A stretch of DNA of 7,785 nt from contig DNGN01000071.1 in NCBI GenBank assembly GCA_003486225.1, positions 1 to 7,785 on the forward strand, in the 5' to 3' direction. The translations under genes and the position numbers were made by a program. Origin of the DNA: Chloroflexota bacterium. GTDB lineage: Bacteria; Chloroflexota; Anaerolineae; Anaerolineales; UBA11579. The first letter of the stretch is position 1; each line of letters begins with the position of its first letter. This document shows, one piece after another, positions 1 to 4,704 of this stretch. Under the pieces are notes generated by a model. It worked only from the letters and a program-made list of their open reading frames with translations, ran no database searches and was not told where the DNA came from.

Positions 1-1088
1 CCATTCTTATAGAACAACTCACCGTCCACAAGGATCTCTGAATCAGTGCGCATATCGCAGATCATGTCCCAATGCAGCTGGCTTTTGTTCAGGCTGCCGG
101 TTTCAGGGTAGCCGGCTCCGAGGGCCATGTGGAACGAGCCGCCGATCTTTTCATCGAAGAGGATATTACCGGTGAACTTGTTGATCTCGTAGTTCAGGCC
201 GATAGCAAATTCTCCCACGTAGCGAGCTCCCTGGTCTGTATCCAGCATCCGCAGCAAGAAATCCTGGTTCTTGGCCGCTTTGGCATGCAGCACCTGTCCT
301 TCTACAAATTCCAATTCGATGTCTTCCACCACGCGCCCATTTGAAATCGATGGATAGGTATAGCGCACCCAGCCGTTGACGGAATTTTCTACCGGACCGG
401 TGAAGATTTCGCCATCCGGCATGTTGTTCAACCCACAGGCATTGATGAAGGTTCGACCCTTTACTGATAGCCGCAGGTCTACATTTGGGCCGCGCAGCAC
501 GACTTTATCTTTGCCGTCAAATAGCCTGGCAAATTTGGCCTGGTCTTGCTCCATTTGCTTCCAATAGCTGACCGGATCATCGGTATCGGCATGCATAGAA
601 CTGTATACAAAATCCTTGTAATCCTCCAGGCTCATCCCGGCTTCATCGGCAAATGCCTGGGTGGGGTAGAGGGTTGTGCACCATTTCAGCTCGCGCGTCA
701 GGCCGCGCGCCATCTGGGTGGCGAGGATGGGTGAGTGGGCTTTAGAGTACAGAGCCTGCTTTTGCGGGTCAATTTCACTGAGCATTTTGGTGTCGGTCAG
801 CGAGTGCAGGCGGATGCGGGCCTCAAACTGCTCGTAAGCCATTTGTAGAAATTGAGGCGTCTGGACCAGTTGGGCTTCCTGGGCGTACTTCAGGAAAATA
901 GCTTCTTCTCTGGGCAGCTTGGTGATCAGGTAAGGGTACCCGCCGTTTTCCAAGATGCGCTGGATCAGGGCTTCTAGCATCGGTTCGGCGGCGGTTGTGG
1001 CCTCGATTACTACCCGGTCTCCTGGTTGAATATCGGTGGAAAAGTTCACCAGGATATCGGCGTGTTTCAGTATTCTTGGGTCTGTCAC
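1..1088 (-). CDS. M29-family metallo-aminopeptidase (AmpS/PepS/AmpT type), 3' end cut by window edge
   Basis: This frame is open from a GTG start to the left edge (362 codons plus two bases). Family members are dinuclear-metal cytosolic exopeptidases that remove N-terminal residues from peptides. The N-terminal half (about 1-200) is the substrate-side domain. The C-terminal half carries the M29 signatures: a PDGEIFTGPVE segment near 224-234 (E227), GEFAIGLN near 292-299 (E293), FDEKIGGSFH near 311-320 (E313, H320) and LHWDMICDM near 338-346 (H339, D341). These are the expected Glu/His/Asp metal ligands. The reading stops at DGELFYKN, which in relatives lies a few residues before the end, so the gene is almost complete. 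GTG was chosen because AAGGAG lies 6 nt upstream (1095-1100). The gene probably has its own promoter just downstream of the degV terminator. Family assignment is secure; substrate preference is unknown. Confidence 0.93.
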   Translation of the reverse strand, partial: MTDPRILKHADILVNFSTDIQPGDRVVIEATTAAEPMLEALIQRILENGGYPYLITKLPREEAIFLKYAQEAQLVQTPQFLQMAYEQFEARIRLHSLTDTKMLSEIDPQKQALYSKAHSPILATQMARGLTRELKWCTTLYPTQAFADEAGMSLEDYKDFVYSSMHADTDDPVSYWKQMEQDQAKFARLFDGKDKVVLRGPNVDLRLSVKGRTFINACGLNNMPDGEIFTGPVENSVNGWVRYTYPSISNGRVVEDIELEFVEGQVLHAKAAKNQDFLLRMLDTDQGARYVGEFAIGLNYEINKFTGNILFDEKIGGSFHMALGAGYPETGSLNKSQLHWDMICDMRTDSEILVDGELFYKN

Positions 1089-1094
1089 TGGGGG

Positions 1095-1100
1095 CTCCTT
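1095..1100 (-). promoter_or_regulatory. Ribosome binding site of the M29 aminopeptidase
   Basis: AAGGAG on the minus strand, 6 nt before the GTG at 1088. It decides the non-ATG start; no competing in-frame start with an SD is seen. Confidence 0.8.
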
Positions 1101-1126
1101 GTGATTTAAATTACTACAAGGCCTGA

Positions 1127-1134
1127 ATTATATC
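1127..1134 (-). promoter_or_regulatory. Probable -10 box of the M29 aminopeptidase promoter
   Basis: The minus strand reads GATATAAT, with a perfect TATAAT at 1132-1127. Transcription would begin near 1119, giving a leader of about 30 nt. The -35 region, 17 bp further upstream, has no good TTGACA match and falls inside the degV terminator stem, so -10 recognition would be the main determinant. Inferred from sequence only. Confidence 0.55.
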
Positions 1135-1160
1135 AAAAAACCGGAGAAATACCTCCAGCT
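1135..1160 (-). terminator. Rho-independent terminator of the degV-type gene
   Basis: The minus strand has stem AGCTGGAG (1160-1153), a 6-nt loop GTATTT, returning strand CTCCGG (1146-1141), then six T (1140-1135). The six core pairs include one T-G wobble, and the T-run can extend the stem by two. It lies about 40 nt past the degV stop codon and just before the aminopeptidase -10 box. Confidence 0.75.
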
Positions 1161-1200
1161 TTAAAACACATATGGAAAGCCGTAGATACAGAAAGAGGTG

Positions 1201-2064
1201 CTATTCGAGAGAATAGGCCAGGCCCAGGACACCCGGGCCGGCATGCGCGCCCATCACGGGGGTGAAGTCGGTCAGCATGATTTCGTCCAGGCCAAACCGC
1301 TCCTGGGCTTCTTCTTTGAGCTGCATGGCCATCTCAAGATCATCGGCATGCATCACGGCTATCTGGGTGGGAGTCTGGTTACCGATCCGGTTTGCCATGC
1401 AGTCAATCAGCTTATGGATACATTTTTTCTCGCCACGCAGATTACCCAAAGGAACCACAATCCCGTCTCTATCGATGGTCAGGATTGGTTTGATCTTGAT
1501 CAGGTTGCCGACCAGGTAGGCAGCCTTCCCGACACGCCCACCGCGAGCGAGGTAGGATAAGGTTTCAAGCATGGCAACAAAGCCTACCCTGGTTTGTTCT
1601 TTTTTGGCAATCTTTAGGGCCTGCCTAAAGTCTGCACCATTTTGGACAGCCTTGGCTGCTTTCAGGGCGATAAAACCCTGGGCGATAGTGGCTGTGCGGG
1701 TATCAAAAACCGCCACTCGTTTCCCAGGATGCTCTTGCTCAATTTGCAGTGCTGCTTTAGACGCCGTGCTGAACGCGCCGCTCAATTCCCCGGACAGGGT
1801 AAGGTAAAGAATGGATTGAGCGTCATTATTCAAGTATGTGTTAAAAAAGTTTATATATTCCCCCAATGAAGGGTGAGATGTTCGGGGCAAAAAGTTTTCT
1901 GTTCGCATTCGCTGATAAAGCTCTGCAGGAAAGATGTCTACTCCATCCCAATAAGCATGGTCATCAATAATAATGGCATAGGGAATGATCCCAATGTGGT
2001 ATTGTTGAGCAAGTTTTGGCGGGATCTGGGCAACGCTGTCGGTTAAAATCACCACTTCAGACAT
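1201..2064 (-). CDS. DegV family fatty-acid-binding protein (FakB-like)
   Basis: DegV proteins bind one long-chain fatty acid in a two-domain fold. In Firmicutes the homologue FakB presents it to the kinase FakA, giving acyl-phosphate for phospholipid synthesis. The 287-residue product has the usual length and signatures: ILTDSVAQIP at the N-terminus, TSHPS at 62-66 (usually TSQPS), the SGELSG loop at 91-96, LARGGRVGKAA near 172-182, IKIKPIL at 189-195 and GAHAGPG at 272-278. T62, S95 and H274 match the residues that hold the carboxylate in FakB. A start 17 codons further upstream (2115) is possible but rejected: GAAGGA lies 6 nt before the ATG at 2064, and the predicted transcription start is near 2113. 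No fakA is visible, so the partner is unknown. Transcribed alone, ending at the terminator at 1135-1160. Confidence 0.93.
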   Translation of the reverse strand: MSEVVILTDSVAQIPPKLAQQYHIGIIPYAIIIDDHAYWDGVDIFPAELYQRMRTENFLPRTSHPSLGEYINFFNTYLNNDAQSILYLTLSGELSGAFSTASKAALQIEQEHPGKRVAVFDTRTATIAQGFIALKAAKAVQNGADFRQALKIAKKEQTRVGFVAMLETLSYLARGGRVGKAAYLVGNLIKIKPILTIDRDGIVVPLGNLRGEKKCIHKLIDCMANRIGNQTPTQIAVMHADDLEMAMQLKEEAQERFGLDEIMLTDFTPVMGAHAGPGVLGLAYSLE

Positions 2065-2070
2065 TTCTAA

Positions 2071-2076
2071 TCCTTC
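2071..2076 (-). promoter_or_regulatory. Ribosome binding site deciding the degV-type start
   Basis: GAAGGA on the minus strand, 6 nt upstream of the ATG at 2064. It favours this start over the in-frame ATG at 2115, which has no SD. Confidence 0.75.
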
Positions 2077-2119
2077 GCTTTTAGATAACAAGCACAGAAC
2101 AACGAATTGCCTCATAAAA

Positions 2120-2148
2120 ATTCAAGCATATTCGGAGTGCAATGTCAA
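2120..2148 (-). promoter_or_regulatory. Sigma70-type promoter of the degV-type gene
   Basis: The minus strand has a perfect -35 TTGACA (2148-2143), a 17-bp spacer and a -10 TTGAAT (2125-2120; 4 of 6 match). Transcription would start near 2113, giving a leader of about 49 nt to the ATG at 2064. This is the best-formed promoter in the window. Confidence 0.7.
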
Positions 2149-2229
2149 TCATTCCCAATCATAGAAAGTAACCCAATTCTTTTGTTGACTGAGTTTGCCA
2201 CGCATGCCGACCGATTTTAGAAAATTAAA

Positions 2230-3159
2230 ATGATCCTAAATATAGTCAAAATAATATCAAGTGTCCTGGTTGGATTTTCAATGCTGATAGTAACCAGTCC
2301 AACCATCGGGGAGATGCTGGCGACCATGGCGCCTATCTACCCCAAAAAAGATCAGCGTTTAATTAGTGATTTGGATATTTCTTTTGAAGAAGTGTCCTTT
2401 CAAACCCCGGATGGGTTCACCCTGCAGGGCTGGTTTTTCCCCAGCCAAAAAGCAGACAGCCCGGTGGTCATCTATGCTCCCGCCACTTCGAAAGATCAGC
2501 GTTCCGGGATCTCTCTGGCTGCGCCTTTGCATCAGGCAGGGTACCACGTGCTGCTCTTCAGCTATCGCGGCCATGGGCGCAGTGAAGGCAACCGCTTCGG
2601 GTTTACCTACGGCGCGCACGAAAGCAAAGATATTGATGCGGCCGTTGCCTTCCTTTCGGATACCAAAGGCATTGAACAAATAGCTGTCATTGGGCATTCT
2701 GCCGGTGCGGCGTCTGCCATAATCAGTGCAGCGCGCAATCCGCGCATAGATGCCCTGGTGGCTGCGGCCCCTTTCCCTTCGGTGGAAGATATCTGGTACA
2801 CCAATCGGCCCAAGTTTTTCCCCAAATCCTTGTTTGAGCTGACCTTCAAGTTCGCGGAGTTCCGCAAACAATTTTCGCGCAATCAGGTCCGGCCACAGGA
2901 TGTCATAGACCAGATCTCGCCGCGACCGCTCTTGTTGATCCACGGCGTGGATGATGCGCGCATTACCCAGGCCCAGGCCTTAGATTTATACGAAGCCGCT
3001 AATCAGCCCAAATGTATGTGGCTGGTTGAGGGGGCAGATCATAGCGCAGTGCGCGCACCCTTGCTGGATGTCCAAATTCAGGAGCTTATTTCCTTTTTGG
3101 ATCAGGCATTCAGCAATACTCCTCAGACAATTTGCGGGCTGGAGCACAAAATTTTATGA
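2230..3159 (+). CDS. Membrane-anchored alpha/beta hydrolase (serine hydrolase)
   Basis: A 309-residue protein. Residues about 2-22 form a hydrophobic segment with no obvious cleavage motif, so the enzyme is probably tethered to the membrane. An alpha/beta-hydrolase domain follows (about 50-295): a DGFTLQGWFFP strand pair, SYRGHGRSEG at 111-120, the nucleophile elbow GHSAGA at 155-160 (S157), the acid loop IHGVDD at 237-242 (D242 likely) and GADHS at 268-272 (H271). The catalytic triad is therefore complete. Relatives are annotated as BAAT/acyl-CoA-thioester-hydrolase-like or S9-like esterases; the substrate cannot be read. The start is uncertain: the ATG at 2230 has no SD, and an in-frame ATG at 2281 would shorten the membrane segment. 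It is divergent from the degV-type gene and its last 6 bp overlap the convergent plsY. Confidence 0.9.
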   Translation: MILNIVKIISSVLVGFSMLIVTSPTIGEMLATMAPIYPKKDQRLISDLDISFEEVSFQTPDGFTLQGWFFPSQKADSPVVIYAPATSKDQRSGISLAAPLHQAGYHVLLFSYRGHGRSEGNRFGFTYGAHESKDIDAAVAFLSDTKGIEQIAVIGHSAGAASAIISAARNPRIDALVAAAPFPSVEDIWYTNRPKFFPKSLFELTFKFAEFRKQFSRNQVRPQDVIDQISPRPLLLIHGVDDARITQAQALDLYEAANQPKCMWLVEGADHSAVRAPLLDVQIQELISFLDQAFSNTPQTICGLEHKIL

Positions 3160-3810
3160 TCCACGCCTGATCCATTCCTGATGTGAACGGATATCTCGAT
3201 CAAAGAACAAGCGGCGCAGGAGCACTTTCCTGCGCTGTATTTTTTCTTCCGGCAGGGGCCTTCGATTGGCCTCCAGTCGCTTAATGATTGTCAGGAGCAC
3301 CATCGCTGCGGCAGCCCCATGCAGCACAGATGGCCCGCCCATCAGAAGCACGAAAACCGGCAGCAGGACCAGACTGGCCAGAGCCCAGGGAGCTGAATCT
3401 CCTAACAGGTACCCGATGGCCAGAAAGGCAAGCATCCAAACAAAGCCCCATGGATAAAGGACGGTGATGGTACCTAAAAATGGGCTCAGGCCGCGACCGC
3501 CTGTAAAGCCTAAATACAGCGGCCAATTGTGTCCCACCAGGGCTGCAATACCCGCTGCCAGGGCCACGCCTTCCCCTAACCCCAGCTTTAAGCCCAGCCA
3601 GGTGGGGAGTGCGGCTTTGAAGATGTCAAAAACCCCCACTGGTACAATCGCCCACCAGGCGACATGTTCCCAGACCATCGACCCGCTGACAGTCCCGCTG
3701 CCATGCTGGCGTAAATCGATCCCTTTGATCCATTTCCCGGCAAAATAGGCAGACGGAATTGAGCCTAGAAGATAGGCGCTCAAAATTAGCAAACCAGCAA
3801 CAATTGTCAT
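3154..3810 (-). CDS. plsY: PlsY-like acyl-phosphate:glycerol-3-phosphate acyltransferase with altered signature residues
   Basis: PlsY is the integral membrane enzyme that transfers an acyl group from acyl-phosphate to glycerol-3-phosphate, the first step of phospholipid synthesis. The 218-residue product is very hydrophobic with several membrane segments. Visible family features are LLGSIPSAYFAGK at 14-26, the GSG loop at 37-39, DIFKAALP at 62-69, and GHNWPLYLGFTGGRG at 93-107. Differences from the usual pattern: motif 1 reads GSGTVSGSMVWE instead of GSGNxGATNxxR, and the C-terminal RHxxN region reads RLEAN. A basic tail (about 178-218) extends beyond the common length of about 200. SD AGGTGG lies 7 nt before the ATG. 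The SRPBCC gene is upstream on the same strand. Family call is firm; exact activity is less certain because of the substitutions. Confidence 0.87.
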   Translation of the reverse strand: MTIVAGLLILSAYLLGSIPSAYFAGKWIKGIDLRQHGSGTVSGSMVWEHVAWWAIVPVGVFDIFKAALPTWLGLKLGLGEGVALAAGIAALVGHNWPLYLGFTGGRGLSPFLGTITVLYPWGFVWMLAFLAIGYLLGDSAPWALASLVLLPVFVLLMGGPSVLHGAAAAMVLLTIIKRLEANRRPLPEEKIQRRKVLLRRLFFDRDIRSHQEWIRRGS

Positions 3811-3817
3811 CTGACAC

Positions 3818-3823
3818 CCACCT
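3818..3823 (-). promoter_or_regulatory. Ribosome binding site of the plsY-like gene
   Basis: AGGTGG on the minus strand, 7 nt before the ATG at 3810. It fixes the start. Confidence 0.65.
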
Positions 3824-3849
3824 GTGTAAAAATCATCAGGCTACCACTC

Positions 3850-3859
3850 ATTGGCCAAT
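3850..3859 (-). repeat. Perfect 10-bp palindrome in the plsY upstream region
   Basis: ATTGGCCAAT reads the same on both strands, about 40-50 bp before the plsY ATG. It lies between a weak TTGATT (3866-3861) and TAGCCT (3843-3838), spaced 17 bp on the minus strand, so it could be an operator in a poor promoter. A 10-bp palindrome can arise by chance. Confidence 0.3.
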
Positions 3860-3900
3860 CAATCAACTGGTCCTGGTGAATTCTGGCCTGAAACCTTTGC

Positions 3901-3955
3901 CAGCCGCGGTGTGCTGAGGGTTGAAATATTCTATTAAAAATTCCAGATGCGGCTG
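3901..3955 (-). repeat. Inverted repeat after the SRPBCC stop codon
   Basis: CAGCCGC (3901-3907) and GCGGCTG (3949-3955) are exact 7-bp complements, 41 bp apart, with AT-rich sequence between them. They begin 4 nt past the SRPBCC stop. A long-loop stem could protect or end that transcript, but there is no T-run, so I do not call it a terminator. Confidence 0.3.
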
Positions 3956-3959
3956 CCCG

Positions 3960-4388
3960 TTATTGGGCTTCCAGCATATTTTTCAAGGTCTGGTTGTCCT
4001 CTTTCAAGCCGCTTTCAAGCTGTTTTCTGACCGCGCCTTCGGCCAGTTTGAAAAAACCGCCCGGTTCTGCTTCCACCGTAGTGGTCATTTTGGTGCCGCC
4101 CTCGACAGCTTCAAATGTCACCATGACCTGGTACGGCACCGGTCCGCTGAGAGTCTTGGCCCCCCATAGCTTATTGGCTTCATAATGCGTGATCTCAAGG
4201 GTGGTGCGCATCTCTCGCCCCATGAACTTGCGCACCTCGGTGTATTGGCTGCCGATTTGCATGCTGCCATCGTGTTCCAGGGAATCGACCCCGCTCTGCC
4301 ATTTGGGAGAGTTGTCCGGGTCGTCGATAAAGGCAAAGACGGTGTCCACAGGCGCCTTGATCGTCACTGAGCTCTCAACTTTTATCAT
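3960..4388 (-). CDS. SRPBCC (START-like/polyketide cyclase) family protein
   Basis: A 142-residue cytosolic protein with the SRPBCC plan: a first strand VESSVTIKAPVDTVFAFIDD, then DNSPKWQSGV near 25-34, beta strands covering GSQYTEVRKFMGREMRTTLEI and the VMVTFEAVEGGTKMTTTVE region, and a long C-terminal helix (about 108-142) that closes the cavity. Such folds hold hydrophobic ligands; some are enzymes, others carriers or CoxG-like factors. The ligand cannot be deduced. The ATG at 4388 is chosen because AAAGGAG lies 6 nt upstream (4395-4401); the frame runs 31 codons further to 4481, but that part is proline-rich and does not resemble the family. It lies 149 bp upstream of plsY on the same strand, so co-transcription is possible. 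Confidence 0.9.
   Translation of the reverse strand: MIKVESSVTIKAPVDTVFAFIDDPDNSPKWQSGVDSLEHDGSMQIGSQYTEVRKFMGREMRTTLEITHYEANKLWGAKTLSGPVPYQVMVTFEAVEGGTKMTTTVEAEPGGFFKLAEGAVRKQLESGLKEDNQTLKNMLEAQ
4357..4385 (+). promoter_or_regulatory. Weak candidate promoter for the small ORF or an RNA
   Basis: TTGATC (4357-4362), a 17-bp spacer, then TTTTAT (4380-4385); each box matches 4 of 6 consensus bases. It lies inside the 5' part of the SRPBCC gene on the opposite strand and would start a transcript near 4392. Confidence 0.2.
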
Positions 4389-4394
4389 CCGTTT

Positions 4395-4401
4395 CTCCTT
4401 T
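4395..4401 (-). promoter_or_regulatory. Ribosome binding site deciding the SRPBCC start
   Basis: AAAGGAG on the minus strand, 6 nt before the ATG at 4388. This is a strong SD and excludes the upstream in-frame start at 4481. Confidence 0.8.
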
Positions 4402-4413
4402 GGGTTGGTGTAA

Positions 4414-4524
4414 ATGAGCCAAAAACTTGTTCTGAAGGGGAAAGGTTCGCTGGAGTCCAACGGTGGGAAGGTGCGGGTCAAACAAGCGGGATTGATCGAG
4501 TTGGTCTGGTTTTTGAAGGGCTAA
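4414..4524 (+). CDS. Possible small basic protein of 36 residues (unrecognised)
   Basis: The ORF begins MSQKLVLKGKGSLE and ends LVWFLKG before TAA. It has six Lys and one Arg against two Glu, so it is clearly basic, with a hydrophobic stretch (LIELVWFL) near the C-terminus. Points in favour: a terminator-like hairpin with a T-tract starts 11 nt after the stop, and TTGATC-17 bp-TTTTAT (4357-4385) could be a promoter. Points against: no good SD (only GGTTGG), no homologue known to me, and an ORF of this length is not rare by chance. It also covers the zone where the SRPBCC promoter might lie. Treat as a hypothesis; it could instead be a non-coding RNA. Confidence 0.25.
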   Translation: MSQKLVLKGKGSLESNGGKVRVKQAGLIELVWFLKG

Positions 4525-4535
4525 AACGAATTGTC

Positions 4536-4563
4536 ATGCTCGGCTGCCGCGGGCATTTTCTTC
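4536..4563 (+). terminator. Terminator-like hairpin with T-tract
   Basis: Stem ATGCTCG (4536-4542), 7-nt loop, CGGGCAT (4550-4556), followed by a T-rich tract (TTTC, then TTC). There are seven pairs including one T-G wobble. Only the plus strand has the T-tract, yet no established plus-strand gene lies upstream, so it points to an unannotated short transcript. A hairpin of this size can occur by chance. Confidence 0.45.
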
Positions 4564-4666
4564 AGCGAACATCCTCTATAAAAGTATAACACTTCTAGAC
4601 CGGTAAAAGGAACTGACTGCTCCGTTACAAGCGAGGTTACCCGCCAGTAAAATAATCCCTTTCCCG

Positions 4667-4675
4667 TGGTAGAAT
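4667..4675 (+). promoter_or_regulatory. Extended -10 promoter of the fusion oxidoreductase
   Basis: TGGTAGAAT matches the extended -10 form TGnTAtaAT with one mismatch. The -35 position is poor. The transcript would start near 4682, within the palindrome, with a leader of about 22 nt. Confidence 0.45.
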
Positions 4676-4681
4676 TTTTGT

Positions 4682-4696
4682 ATTATGCTGCATAAT
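4682..4696 (+). repeat. Operator-like palindrome at the fusion-gene transcription start
   Basis: ATTATGC-T-GCATAAT is a perfect inverted repeat of 7 bp around a single central base. It overlaps the predicted transcription start and touches the SD (GAGGG, 4697-4701). The one-base centre makes an RNA hairpin unlikely, so a dimeric DNA-binding regulator is the natural reading. The regulator is not in view. Confidence 0.45.
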
Positions 4697-4704
4697 GAGG
4701 GAAC

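Larger units (their letters stand above)
4389..4704. other. 316-bp divergent intergenic region
   Basis: It separates the SRPBCC gene (minus) from the fusion oxidoreductase (plus). It contains the SRPBCC SD, a possible 36-codon plus-strand ORF, a terminator-like hairpin, a minus-strand TATACT (4588-4583) that could be a distant -10 box for SRPBCC with no convincing -35, and the extended -10 and palindrome of the fusion gene. Otherwise I see no conserved RNA or riboswitch. Confidence 0.6.

Noticed and set aside
72..734. Short plus-strand frames in the first 0.7 kb
   Set aside because: They lie opposite the M29 aminopeptidase, whose motifs are continuous across this stretch.
2065..2115. 17-residue N-terminal extension of the DegV-type protein
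   Set aside because: The predicted transcription start (about 2113) falls at that ATG, it has no SD, and the SD at 2071-2076 fits the internal ATG; the family begins at the ILTDS strand.
2359..2943. 194-codon minus-strand frame opposite the alpha/beta hydrolase
   Set aside because: The plus-strand frame has the complete Ser-Asp-His triad; the antisense product is low-complexity and unrecognisable.
3811..3959. Possible gene, RNA or proper terminator between the SRPBCC gene and plsY
   Set aside because: No ORF with an SD, no hairpin with a T-run and only a very weak promoter match; only a palindrome and a distant inverted repeat are seen.
4389..4481. 31-residue N-terminal extension of the SRPBCC protein
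   Set aside because: A strong SD lies within it just before the ATG at 4388, and the extension does not resemble the family's first strand.
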